From: Dawidia cretensis
GTDB taxonomy: Bacteria; Bacteroidota; Bacteroidia; Cytophagales; Cyclobacteriaceae
Length of the DNA stretch: 64,000 nt
Reading direction: 5' to 3'
Assembly (NCBI RefSeq): GCF_018598175.1
Contig: NZ_JAHESE010000031.1
Span: 29,934 to 93,933 of the forward strand
Of the stretch, positions 8,568-16,763 are shown piece by piece (the first letter of the stretch is position 1; each line of letters starts with the position of its first letter). The translations under genes were made by a program, and so were the position numbers. The notes beneath the pieces were generated by a model, which was given only the letters and a program-made list of their open reading frames with translations, was not told the DNA's origin and did not search any database.

Positions 8568-10829
8568 CTAGTTCTCGACGATGCGCAGCTTGGCGAAGCT
8601 CAGCAGCAGGGTTTTTTCGCCGATGTCCTTAAAGCCGATCTTGGCCTTGCGGTCCGCGCCGGAGGTATCCATTTGCAAAACCGTGCCAAAGCCGAATTTC
8701 GGGTGCTCTACCCGCATGCCTACCTGCAGCGCCCCCGTGTCGCTCGGGATGAAGTCGGCGGGTGGCTTGTACGTCACCGGGCGTATCGGCGGCGCGGAGG
8801 TAACGGTCTTTTTAATGCCGGACACCAGCTTTTTGGCGTACTGGCTGGGCGGCGGCGAAGATTCTATCGCGCTGCTGAACTTGCTGCTGACCTTGATGAA
8901 GGACGAATCGATATCGTCCAGGAAACGGCTGGGTTCGGAATTCTTGAGGCGCCCGAAGCGGTAGCGCGACAGGGCATACGACAGGAACAGACGTTTCTCC
9001 GCGCGGGTAATGGCCACGTAAAACAGGCGGCGTTCCTCTTCCAGGTCGGCGCGGCTGTTGATCATCATCTGCGAGGGGAACAGGTCTTCTTCCATGCCTA
9101 CCATGTAGACATACTTAAACTCTAACCCCTTGGCCATGTGAATGGTCATCAGCGTGACTTTGTCCGGGTCCTTATCTTTCTCTTCGTCCTGGCCTGTCAG
9201 CAAGGATACCTCTTGCAGGAAGGCCCCCAGGCTTTTATCCTGGCGCTCGGGGTCGTCGGTAAATTCCTTGATCGCGTTCAGCAGCTCCTGTACGTTTTCG
9301 TAGCGGCTCAGGCCTTCTACGGTCTTGTCTTCGTACAGCTCGCGCAGCAGGCCCGAGCTTTTGGCGATCTCGAAGGCAGCATCGTACGCGTCCTTGCGTT
9401 CGATCTCAATCGAGAAACGTTTGATCATGGTCACAAAGTCGTCGATCGGTCCGGCCACACGTCCGCCCACAAACGGCGTCACGTTTTGGACAATGTCCCA
9501 CAGGGGAGCACCGTGGTCGTTGGCCGCCACGACAATCTTGTCGACCGTAGCGTCGCCGATACCACGCTTGGGCAGGTTGATGATGCGGCGGAACGAGGCC
9601 TCGTCCTGCTGGTTCATGGTGAAACGCAGGTACGCCAGAATGTCTTTGATCTCTTTGCGCTGGTAGAACGACAGACCGCCCACCATGCGGTACGGAATGT
9701 TCATGCGCCGCAGCGATTCTTCCAGCGCACGCGACTGGCTGTTGGTGCGGTATAATATGGCAAAGTCGCTATACTTCATCTGGTGCTGCATGCGCTCCTG
9801 GAAGATGGACGTCGCTACGAGGCGGCCTTCTTCGTTGTCGGATACGGCTTTGATCAGCTCGATAAGCTTGCCTTCTTCGTTGGCCGTCCACACATTCTTG
9901 GGCAGCTGCGCGCGGTTGCGTTTGATGACCGAGTTGGCGGCTTGCACAATGTTGCTGGTGGAGCGATAGTTCTGCTCCAGCTTGATCACCTTCAGGTCGG
10001 CATAGTCACGCTCGAAGTTCAGGATGTTGGTAATGTCGGCACCGCGGAAGGCGTAGATACTTTGCGCATCGTCGCCTACCACGCAGACGTTCTCGCGCAC
10101 CGCGGCCAGCTTGCGGATGATGTAATACTGGCAGAGGTTGGTATCCTGAAACTCGTCCACCATCAGGTATTGAATGCGCTGCTGGTATTTGTTCAACACG
10201 TCGAGGTGTTCTTTGAAGAGCTTGTCGGTGTTGAACAGCAGGTCGTCAAAGTCCATGGCGCCTGACTTGTACAGGCGGTTGGTATAAATTTTATAGATGG
10301 CGCCGATTTCAGGACGCATGTTTGCCGCGTCATCACCCATCAGCTCTCCGTTCCGCAGGTACTCGTCCGCGCTGATCAGCTTGTTCTTGGCGGAAGAAAT
10401 GCGGCCCAGCACGGTATTGACTTTGTATACGGCGTCGTCCAGCCCTTTCTCCTTGATAATGGTGCGCAGCAGTTGCTTGACATCGTCGGTATCGTAGATC
10501 GTAAAGTTGTTGGGATACCCTATGTGGTGTGCCTCCGCGCGAAGAATGCGCGAGAATACCGAGTGAAATGTACCCATCATCAGGCTCCGGGCGTCGCTGC
10601 CCACGACTTTTTCGATACGGTCGCGCATTTCTTTGGCCGCCTTGTTGGTAAAGGTCAATGCCATGATGCTGAACGGATCAACATTCTTTTCCTGAATGAG
10701 GTAAGCGATGCGAAAGGTCAGCACCCGGGTCTTGCCAGAGCCGGCGCCGGCAATGAGCATGACGGGACCTTCGGTGGTGAGTACGCCTTCGCGTTGAGGT
10801 TCGTTGAGGGTATCTAAGTAATTCGTCAT
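8568..10829 (-). CDS. pcrA: ATP-dependent DNA helicase PcrA/UvrD family
   Basis: A 753-residue superfamily 1A 3'-5' helicase for repair and replication-fork maintenance. Motifs in order: Q-motif region LNEPQREGV, Walker A AGAGSGKTR (about residues 28-35), motif II DEFQDTN, motif III GDDAQSIYAFRGA, motif IV QNYRST, motif V VTLMTIHMAKGLEF and motif VI FYVAITRAEKRLF. The C-terminal ~60 residues (VGMRVEHPKFGFGTVLQ) form the Tudor-like RNA polymerase-interaction domain typical of PcrA/UvrD. It is divergent from the TcmP-like gene with only 43 bases between the starts. Confidence 0.95.
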   Translation of the reverse strand: MTNYLDTLNEPQREGVLTTEGPVMLIAGAGSGKTRVLTFRIAYLIQEKNVDPFSIMALTFTNKAAKEMRDRIEKVVGSDARSLMMGTFHSVFSRILRAEAHHIGYPNNFTIYDTDDVKQLLRTIIKEKGLDDAVYKVNTVLGRISSAKNKLISADEYLRNGELMGDDAANMRPEIGAIYKIYTNRLYKSGAMDFDDLLFNTDKLFKEHLDVLNKYQQRIQYLMVDEFQDTNLCQYYIIRKLAAVRENVCVVGDDAQSIYAFRGADITNILNFERDYADLKVIKLEQNYRSTSNIVQAANSVIKRNRAQLPKNVWTANEEGKLIELIKAVSDNEEGRLVATSIFQERMQHQMKYSDFAILYRTNSQSRALEESLRRMNIPYRMVGGLSFYQRKEIKDILAYLRFTMNQQDEASFRRIINLPKRGIGDATVDKIVVAANDHGAPLWDIVQNVTPFVGGRVAGPIDDFVTMIKRFSIEIERKDAYDAAFEIAKSSGLLRELYEDKTVEGLSRYENVQELLNAIKEFTDDPERQDKSLGAFLQEVSLLTGQDEEKDKDPDKVTLMTIHMAKGLEFKYVYMVGMEEDLFPSQMMINSRADLEEERRLFYVAITRAEKRLFLSYALSRYRFGRLKNSEPSRFLDDIDSSFIKVSSKFSSAIESSPPPSQYAKKLVSGIKKTVTSAPPIRPVTYKPPADFIPSDTGALQVGMRVEHPKFGFGTVLQMDTSGADRKAKIGFKDIGEKTLLLSFAKLRIVEN

Positions 10830-10872
10830 AATTCAGAGCGCAAATTAAACATTAAAGACGGACATCCTTTTA

Positions 10873-11718
10873 ATGAAATTTGTCCTTTGTATTTTTGAAA
10901 AAAAACGTGTGGAGTATAAAGACGGATTGAGTATCACCGCGGCTGAGCCTTGGTTTAAAGTAAAGGTTCAGGTCATTACACGTTACGTCCAATCATTCAT
11001 TGGTCATGTTGCCGGTCGGACCGGCGAGGTTATTTTAGTCGACCTCTGTGCGGGCAGCGGCCTGTATTCGCATGGCCACCAACGAGAAGTTTTTCCCGGC
11101 GCCGCCTTTACCCTGATGGGCGAAGAATGGCCTATTTCGCAGTGGATTTTTTGCGAGCCTGATTTCACCCAGGCGCAGGCGTTGCGCAGCCGGCTGGCGA
11201 GCCGCTTTCGGAACCGAAACACCACCGTGCTCGATTGCAACCCCGGCGACGCCGCGGAGGCCTTGCAGGCTGTGCTTCCGAAAAATATCCGTGGGGGCAA
11301 AGTGGCCGTCGTGTGCCTGGTCGATCCGTTTTCTTTTACTGTGCCGTTTGCAACAATAGATAAACTCGCCGCACTGAATTTTAGTTTCATCATGCCGTTC
11401 ACCTGGCCGCTGAACGAGCGAATGAATTATTCCTATTACAACGAGGAGCACGCCGCCACGCTTAAGCGATTTCTCGGCGTCGGCGACCTGCAGCGGCTGG
11501 CGGCGTCTACCAGCAATGCTCAGTTCTACAAGCATATGGTGCGGTTGTATCAAACCAATATGCTGATGCTGGGCCTGAATACCGCTTTGTCGGCACACCC
11601 GCTCAGCTCACCGCTTATGCAGGTGCCGGCGTATTATGTGGGATTCTTTTCCCGCAAGTATTCTACGAAGGTGATTCAGCACAGCGTTTACAGCAGCGAT
11701 CAGATCGAGCTGTTTTAG
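10873..11718 (+). CDS. Three-Cys-motif partner (TcmP)-like protein
   Basis: A 281-residue protein resembling the TcmP family. After a short N-terminus, the segment around residues 30-65 (KVQVITRYVQSF then VDLCAGSGLY) matches the TcmP pattern of a Tyr-rich helix followed by a Rossmann/methyltransferase-like D-x-x-A-G-x-G-x-Y turn. A CLVDPFSF motif near 150 and an NERMNY segment follow. TcmP proteins are usually encoded beside a three-Cys-motif protein of phage-like type, but no such partner is present here. Function is unknown, possibly nucleotide or RNA modification. The first 12 residues are doubtful: a -7-like TATTTTTG lies inside them and a GTG at 10909 is an alternative start. Confidence 0.65.
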   Translation: MKFVLCIFEKKRVEYKDGLSITAAEPWFKVKVQVITRYVQSFIGHVAGRTGEVILVDLCAGSGLYSHGHQREVFPGAAFTLMGEEWPISQWIFCEPDFTQAQALRSRLASRFRNRNTTVLDCNPGDAAEALQAVLPKNIRGGKVAVVCLVDPFSFTVPFATIDKLAALNFSFIMPFTWPLNERMNYSYYNEEHAATLKRFLGVGDLQRLAASTSNAQFYKHMVRLYQTNMLMLGLNTALSAHPLSSPLMQVPAYYVGFFSRKYSTKVIQHSVYSSDQIELF

Positions 11719-11734
11719 GCGGCAGGTGGCACTG

Positions 11735-11763
11735 TTGACCGTGTGTGATTTTCAGTATCTTTG
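11735..11763 (+). promoter_or_regulatory. Bacteroidota-type promoter for the DUF3109 gene
   Basis: TTG (11735-11737), an 18-base spacer and TATCTTTG (11756-11763). The predicted start of transcription is at or within a few bases of the ATG at 11768, so the mRNA may be leaderless or nearly so. Confidence 0.6.
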
Positions 11764-11767
11764 TGTC

Positions 11768-12364
11768 ATGATCAAGATTGGCGAAGTATTGGTTTCCGAC
11801 GATGTCGTGGAAAAAGAATTTGTCTGCAACCTGGACAAATGCAAAGGTGCGTGCTGTGTGGAGGGCGACTTTGGCGCGCCGTTGAACGAGGACGAGCTTC
11901 CGATTCTGGAGGAGATCTATCCGATCGTAAAACCGTACTTGACGAAGGATGCCATTCGCGTGATTGAAAAACTGGGGACGCATACGACAGATGATGACGG
12001 CGATCTGTGCACGCCCGTGATCGACGGTCGTGAATGTGTGTATGCGATCTATGACAAGCAGGGGATTTTGAAGTGTGGAATCGAGCAGGCTTACCTGGAT
12101 GGCAAGATTACGTGGAAGAAGCCGATCTCGTGTCATTTGTACCCGATTCGCATTACGACGAAGAAGAACTTTGAGGCGCTGAACTATAATAAATGGCATA
12201 TCTGCTCGCCGGCGTGTGTGTTGGGCAAGGAGCTGCAGGTGCCGGTGTATAAATTTTTGAAGGCGCCGCTGATTCGCAAGTATGGAGAGCAGTGGTATAG
12301 CGAGCTGGAGCAGGCGGTGGAAGAGCGGCCGAAGAAGGAGGAGAAGACGAAGACTAAGAAATAG
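11768..12364 (+). CDS. DUF3109 family cysteine-rich protein
   Basis: A 198-residue protein. I start it at MIKIGEVLVSDD because the preceding 14 codons fall in promoter sequence. It has a CNLDKCKGACC cluster near residue 23, an N-terminal acidic stretch, and later single cysteines in DLCTP, ECVY, LKCGI, SCHLYP and the CSPACVL region. This pattern is that of DUF3109/UPF0153-like proteins, proposed to bind zinc or an Fe-S cluster. The function is unknown and the Lys-rich C-terminal tail (about 15 residues) looks disordered. The gene is monocistronic, with its own promoter and a strong terminator 7 bases after the stop. Confidence 0.88.
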   Translation: MIKIGEVLVSDDVVEKEFVCNLDKCKGACCVEGDFGAPLNEDELPILEEIYPIVKPYLTKDAIRVIEKLGTHTTDDDGDLCTPVIDGRECVYAIYDKQGILKCGIEQAYLDGKITWKKPISCHLYPIRITTKKNFEALNYNKWHICSPACVLGKELQVPVYKFLKAPLIRKYGEQWYSELEQAVEERPKKEEKTKTKK

Positions 12365-12370
12365 AAGTAA

Positions 12371-12397
12371 GGCCCCGATTTTCGGGGCCTTTGTTTT
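12371..12397 (+). terminator. Intrinsic terminator after the DUF3109 gene
   Basis: Perfect stem GGCCCCGA/TCGGGGCC with a TTT loop followed by TTTGTTTT. Confidence 0.9.
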
Positions 12398-12403
12398 ATG
12401 TTG

Positions 12404-12475
12404 TCTGGTTCAAGTCTTCCGACCGAAGGGAGGGCGACTTGGACCTACCCCAATGCCAGTCTTCAGACTGGCGGG
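12404..12475. repeat. 72-bp double-hairpin repeat, copy 1 (identical to 63626-63697)
   Basis: All 72 bases are identical to a second copy 51.2 kb away, and weaker similarity continues ~30 bases further. It folds as two adjacent hairpins: a 10-bp stem GGTTCAAGTC (12407-12416) with GACTTGGACC (12436-12445, one G-T pair), and a near-perfect palindrome GCCAGTC-TTCA-GACTGGC (12455-12472). It lies between the DUF3109 terminator and the 3' end of the convergent oxidoreductase gene. It may be a REP/MITE-like mobile element or a small structured RNA; no transposase is nearby. Confidence 0.9.
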
Positions 12476-12515
12476 TAACCTCGACCGACGCCAATCTAAT
12501 GGCAGCGTATATACG

Positions 12516-13880
12516 TTATGCAAGACCCAATCGCCGCGATAGGTCGGAGCTGAAGACATCGCGGGGGTCGTATTTCTTTTTAATCTCCTGCCAATCCTTA
12601 TGCTGCGGATACATAGCCTTGAAAGTAGGCTCATCTAAGTAAGCATCTTTGCCCAGGTAAATCCGCCCGCCCATGTCGAGTACCATCTTATCGAGCTTCT
12701 GCGTAAACGGCTTCAGCTGCTTTGTAATAGGGAAATCGATGGCGAAGGTATAGCCTTCGAAGGGAAACGATAGCAGGCCGCCCTGGCCTTTGCCGAATTT
12801 CTTCAGCACGTTCAGGAACGGTACGCAGTTGCTTTGGGTAATCTCGGTCAGGATCTTCCGGATGTTCTCCGGGCCCTTTTCCATCGGCAGTACAAACTGG
12901 TATTGGATGAAGCCGCGTTTTCCGTAGCCGCGGTTCCAGTTGTTGATCATGTCGAGCGGGTAGAAGAATTTGTCGTAGTGCGCGATAGGCGCGCCGTTCT
13001 TCTGCATGATGTAGAGTGCTGTGTTGAGAATCTTTACCGTCAGGGTGTTCAGCGTGAAGCTGGGCAGGTAGAACGGTACGGCCAGCTTGGCTTTTTTGCC
13101 GAGCTTGAGGGGGTTGGTGCGCAGCTTGGGCGGCAGGTCTTTCAACAGGGCGTGGTTGCCCATGGTCAATACGCCGCGACCCAGGTTTTTGCCTTTGGCC
13201 ATGGAGTCGATCCAGGCAACGGACGAACTATAGGTTTGCTCGCTTACGTCGATGGCGGCCAGCATCTCGTCGAGGTTGCGGGCGGCGACGGCTTTTTGTA
13301 CGAAGTAGGTCGTCTCGATCTTGCGCAGCTGGAGGGTGGCGGTCAGGATGGTGCCGAGCAGGCCCAGGCCACCAAAGTTGGCCCAGAACAGATCGGCGTT
13401 CTCGTCGCGGCTGGCGCGTACGATCTCGCCGTTGGCCAGCAAGATGGTAAAATCGTAGACGCAGTTTACAAACGAACCGTCGGCATGGTGCGCTTTGCCG
13501 TGTACGTCATTGGCAATGGCGCCGCCGATGGTGATAAACTTGGTGCCGGGTGTTATGAGCGGAAACCAGCCCCGGGGTGCGAGGTGGTCGATGATCTCTT
13601 CCAGGCTTACGCCGGCTTCGCAGTGGAGGATGCCCTTTTCGGCGTCGAAGGCCAGGAAGTGATTCATCTTCTCCATTTTCAGGATGTGATGTTCACGGTT
13701 GGTAGCCTGGTCGGCATAGCTGCGGCCGAGGCCCCGCGGCAGGATCTTGCCGGAGTCCAGGGCAGCGCGAATGTCGCGGGCGGTCTGCGGGTAAAATACC
13801 TGGCTGGCAGCAGCGGGGATGTTGCCCCAGCCGGAAAGGGTTTCTTCTGATGATTGCATGGTAAAACGAACTATAGACAT
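12516..13880 (-). CDS. FAD-binding oxidoreductase, DprE1-like
   Basis: A 454-residue FAD-linked oxidase of the VAO/PCMH fold. The N-terminal FAD domain has RGLGRSYADQA (about 48-58), the TPGTKFITIGGAIANDVHGK segment (about 110-130) and HHADGSFVN. The C-terminal half carries QYQFVLP, FGKGQGGLLSFP, IDFPITK, GGRIYLGKDAY and the end motif DPRDVFSSDLSRRLGL. This order closely resembles DprE1, which oxidises decaprenyl-phosphoryl-ribose with a DprE2 reductase partner. No DprE2-type reductase lies beside it, so the substrate may be another polyprenyl-linked or aldono-sugar. Starts at ATG 13880 or 13859 are both possible. Confidence 0.82.
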   Translation of the reverse strand: MSIVRFTMQSSEETLSGWGNIPAAASQVFYPQTARDIRAALDSGKILPRGLGRSYADQATNREHHILKMEKMNHFLAFDAEKGILHCEAGVSLEEIIDHLAPRGWFPLITPGTKFITIGGAIANDVHGKAHHADGSFVNCVYDFTILLANGEIVRASRDENADLFWANFGGLGLLGTILTATLQLRKIETTYFVQKAVAARNLDEMLAAIDVSEQTYSSSVAWIDSMAKGKNLGRGVLTMGNHALLKDLPPKLRTNPLKLGKKAKLAVPFYLPSFTLNTLTVKILNTALYIMQKNGAPIAHYDKFFYPLDMINNWNRGYGKRGFIQYQFVLPMEKGPENIRKILTEITQSNCVPFLNVLKKFGKGQGGLLSFPFEGYTFAIDFPITKQLKPFTQKLDKMVLDMGGRIYLGKDAYLDEPTFKAMYPQHKDWQEIKKKYDPRDVFSSDLSRRLGLA

Positions 13881-13984
13881 GTAAAAATACGGATTAATCC
13901 GATGCGCAACTGTTCCCGGACGTTAACGGAATATGATTCTGTGTGGATACAGGGATTGGTGGATACTGAGAGGGTTGGAGCGGT

Positions 13985-14030
13985 ATTAAAAAAATATGCC
14001 CGGAAAACAGCGCAGGGCTGTCTTCCGGGC
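13985..14030 (-). terminator. Intrinsic terminator after accC
   Basis: On the minus strand the stem GCCCGGAAGACAGC pairs with GCTGTTTTCCGGGC (one internal wobble) and is followed by AT then a seven-T run. It closes the fabH-efp-accB-accC transcript. Confidence 0.85.
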
Positions 14031-14053
14031 ATTATTCCAATGAATGCTGACGA

Positions 14054-15403
14054 TTACTTCAGCACCGAGAAGTCAAACGATGTCTCCAGGAACTTGGTGG
14101 TGAACTTACCCGACCGGAAGGTGGGGTTGTCCATCAGCGCAAGGTGAAAGGGGATCGTGGTTTTAACGCCTTCGATCACGAACTCGCTCAAGGCGCGCTT
14201 CATGCGGGTGATCACATCTTCGCGCGACTGGCCGCTCACGATCAGCTTGGCGATCATCGAGTCGTAGTTCGGTGGAATGGTGTAACCTGCGTATACGTGG
14301 CTGTCCACGCGTATGCCGTGGCCACCGGGTATGTGCAGGTTGGTGATCTTGCCCGGTGAAGGACGGAAGCCGTTGGCCGGATCTTCGGCATTGATACGAC
14401 ACTCCATCGCGAACAGGTTTGGGAAGTAGTTGGTCCCCGAGATCGGCACACCCGCGGCGGACTTGATCTGTTCTTTGATCAGGTCGTAGTCGGTCACTTC
14501 TTCGGTGATGGGGTGCTCTACCTGAATCCGGGTGTTCATTTCCATGAAGTAGAAGTTGCCGTGCTTGTCTACGAGGAACTCGATGGTGCCGGCACCTTCA
14601 TAGTTGATCGCTTTGGCGCCGCGGATGGCCGCTTCCCCCATGCGCTCACGCAGCTCCTGGCTGACGACCGGCGACGGGGTTTCTTCCACCAGCTTCTGGT
14701 GACGGCGTTGCACCGAGCAGTCGCGCTCCGACAAGTGGCATACTTTTCCGTATTGATCGCCCATCACCTGGATTTCAATGTGACGGGGCTCTTCTACAAA
14801 TTTCTCGAGGTACAGACCGTCGTTGCCAAAGGAGGCTGCGGCTTCGCGCTTAGCGTCGTCCCAGGCCTTCTGAAACTCCGACTCGCTGTTGATAATCCGC
14901 ATGCCTTTGCCACCACCACCGGCAGTAGCCTTGACAATTACGGGATAGCCCATCTCGTTCGACTGGCGGATACCTTCCTCCACAGACTCCAGCAGGCCGT
15001 CCGAACCGGGAATGGTGGGTACGCCGGCGCGTTTCATCGTTTCTTTTGCCGTGGCCTTATCGCCCATGGCATTGATCATGGCCGGTGTAGGGCCGATGAA
15101 CTTGATGCCGTACTCGTGGCAGATGGCCGAGAACTCGGCGCGCTCCGACAGGAAGCCGTAGCCCGGGTGGATCGCGTCGGCATTAGTGATCTCTGCCGCG
15201 GAGATGATCCGCGGTATGTTGAGGTAGGAGTCTTTGCTGGGGGCATCTCCTATACAAACCGCCTCGTCGGCAAAGCGAACGTGGAGGCTTTCACGATCGG
15301 CTGTAGAGTATACCGCCACCGTTTTGATCCCCATTTCCTTGCAGGTACGGATAACGCGCAGGGCGATCTCGCCGCGGTTTGCTATCAGAATTTTTTTAAA
15401 CAT
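14054..15403 (-). CDS. accC: Acetyl-CoA carboxylase biotin carboxylase subunit
   Basis: A 449-residue ATP-grasp enzyme that carboxylates biotin on the carrier protein AccB, the first half-reaction of malonyl-CoA formation. Landmarks: [19 protein letters not shown] at the start, [10 protein letters not shown], the glycine-rich lid [16 protein letters not shown] (about 155-170), [16 protein letters not shown], catalytic [20 protein letters not shown] and the C-terminal [10 protein letters not shown]. It lies downstream of accB with a long hairpin in the 101-base gap and ends at an intrinsic terminator. Confidence 0.97.
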   Translation of the reverse strand: MFKKILIANRGEIALRVIRTCKEMGIKTVAVYSTADRESLHVRFADEAVCIGDAPSKDSYLNIPRIISAAEITNADAIHPGYGFLSERAEFSAICHEYGIKFIGPTPAMINAMGDKATAKETMKRAGVPTIPGSDGLLESVEEGIRQSNEMGYPVIVKATAGGGGKGMRIINSESEFQKAWDDAKREAAASFGNDGLYLEKFVEEPRHIEIQVMGDQYGKVCHLSERDCSVQRRHQKLVEETPSPVVSQELRERMGEAAIRGAKAINYEGAGTIEFLVDKHGNFYFMEMNTRIQVEHPITEEVTDYDLIKEQIKSAAGVPISGTNYFPNLFAMECRINAEDPANGFRPSPGKITNLHIPGGHGIRVDSHVYAGYTIPPNYDSMIAKLIVSGQSREDVITRMKRALSEFVIEGVKTTIPFHLALMDNPTFRSGKFTTKFLETSFDFSVLK

Positions 15404-15433
15404 AGTATTCTACTGCGTTCTAGGTTAAAAATG

Positions 15434-15489
15434 CAAGGTTCAAAGCGTCACGCACGGCACAATAGGTGTGGCGTTGGCTTTGAACCTTG
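15434..15489 (-). promoter_or_regulatory. Intercistronic hairpin between accB and accC
   Basis: A 13-base perfect inverted repeat, CAAGGTTCAAAGC (15434-15446) with GCTTTGAACCTTG (15477-15489); the 30-base interior also has short complementary segments. Read on the minus strand it is followed by CATTTTTAACC, so it resembles a weak terminator or processing site and could set accB above accC expression. Confidence 0.7.
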
Positions 15490-15504
15490 ATTCAGTCAAC
15501 TGAA

Positions 15505-16083
15505 TTAATCCGGCTCTACTACGAAGAGAACCTGGTCGTATTCTACCGGCGAGGAGTTTTCCACCATTACCTTTACAATGGTACCGGATACTTCGGACTC
15601 GATCTCGTTGAAAAGCTTCATGGCTTCGATGATGCAGACGGTCTGTCCTTTTGATACTTTGTCGCCGACCGAAACGAAGGAAGGAGATTCGGGGTTGGAC
15701 GAGCGGTAGAAGGTACCGATCATAGGCGACTTAATGTCGATGGTATTTTTACCGCTGGCGACAGGGGCAGCCTCGGCGCGCGGTGCGGATACAGGTGCCA
15801 CGGCAGCTTGTGCAACGGGAGCGGCGGCAGGCGCTGCGGCTACGGTCGGTGCCATGACAGGGGTAGATTTAAATACCTTCTGATCGGGCTCGCGCTTTAC
15901 GTGCAGCTTCAGCTCTTTGGTTTCAATGTTTACTTCGTTGAGGCCTGTCGTAGAAATAAAGTCGATCAGGTCGCGGATTTCAGATGTCTTCATAGTTTGG
16001 TTCGATGAACCGGATTCTGCGCGTGCCGGCTGGGGTTTAGCCGCTGACTTCGCGGGGGTTTTGGTTGCACGGGTTTTGCTCAT
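15505..16083 (-). CDS. accB: Acetyl-CoA carboxylase biotin carboxyl carrier protein
   Basis: A 192-residue BCCP. The C-terminal biotinyl domain has the modification site in [13 protein letters not shown], where the Lys of EAMK carries biotin, after a [10 protein letters not shown] strand. It is preceded by an Ala/Pro/Val-rich mobile linker (about 75-110) and an N-terminal helical region [20 protein letters not shown]. The extra 29 N-terminal residues are Lys/Ala/Pro-rich. I keep the ATG at 16083 because a GGAG sits just ahead of it; the conserved domain alone would start at 15996. It lies 9 bases after the efp stop, consistent with one operon. Confidence 0.95.
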   Translation of the reverse strand: MSKTRATKTPAKSAAKPQPARAESGSSNQTMKTSEIRDLIDFISTTGLNEVNIETKELKLHVKREPDQKVFKSTPVMAPTVAAAPAAAPVAQAAVAPVSAPRAEAAPVASGKNTIDIKSPMIGTFYRSSNPESPSFVSVGDKVSKGQTVCIIEAMKLFNEIESEVSGTIVKVMVENSSPVEYDQVLFVVEPD

Positions 16084-16092
16084 GGCTCCGAA

Positions 16093-16656
16093 TTATTTTA
16101 CACGTTCTACATAGGCACCAGTATAAGTCTCGATCTTGATCTTATCGCCGGTGTTGACAAAAAGCGGAACACGGATCTCTACGCCGTTTTCCAGTGTGGC
16201 AGGTTTGAGTGTACGGGTGGCAGTGTCGCCTTGCATGCCGGGCTCGGTATATTGAATTTCCACGATCACGTGCGTGGGAGCTTCGGCGGTAATCGCAGTC
16301 TCGCCGTTTTCAAAAGCGATCAACAACGTCACCTCTTCTTTGATGAACTTTACAGCTTCACCGAGCAAGGCTTTGTCCAGGTAAATCTGGTCGAAGGTCA
16401 CTTTATCCATACACACCAGGCTGTCACCATCAGCGTACAGATATTGATATTCTTTGGTCTCGACCCGCAGAATCTCTACTTCTTCGCCTGGGCGGAAACG
16501 GTTCTCTGCCACTTTACCATTGCGTACGTTACGCATCTTGATTTGGTAAAATGCGCGCAAGTTACCGGGAGTGCGGTGTTGGAGTTCTTCCACCTGCACC
16601 ACCTCGCCGTTATAGCGCATGAAATTTCCTTTGCTCAGGTCTGATACAGTTGCCAT
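16093..16656 (-). CDS. efp: Elongation factor P, with Asn at the usual modification position
   Basis: A 187-residue translation factor that rescues ribosomes stalled on polyproline. It has the KOW-like N-terminal domain, OB domain 2 (about 65-125) and OB domain 3 with RVPLFVNTGDKIKIETYTGAYVERVK. The domain I loop tip, normally PGKG with a beta-lysylated Lys or PGRG with a rhamnosylated Arg, reads TPGNLRAF here, so the tip residue is Asn32. Neither known modification chemistry would apply, and no epmA or earP gene is in the window. It lies between fabH and accB on the same strand. Confidence 0.95.
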   Translation of the reverse strand: MATVSDLSKGNFMRYNGEVVQVEELQHRTPGNLRAFYQIKMRNVRNGKVAENRFRPGEEVEILRVETKEYQYLYADGDSLVCMDKVTFDQIYLDKALLGEAVKFIKEEVTLLIAFENGETAITAEAPTHVIVEIQYTEPGMQGDTATRTLKPATLENGVEIRVPLFVNTGDKIKIETYTGAYVERVK

Positions 16657-16763
16657 AAAAAAAATTTAGGTCGTTAAGTTACAAATACATTGAGTAAATG
16701 CAAGTTGCGGTACCTGGACGCCAGTCGGAGAGACGGTAGACAGGTACTGCAGCCTGCAAATGT

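Noticed and set aside
12834-13850. 338-codon plus-strand reading opposite the DprE1-like gene
   Set aside because: Composition (Gly/Val/Gln/Arg) and position are those of a reverse-frame shadow; the minus-strand protein has clear family motifs.
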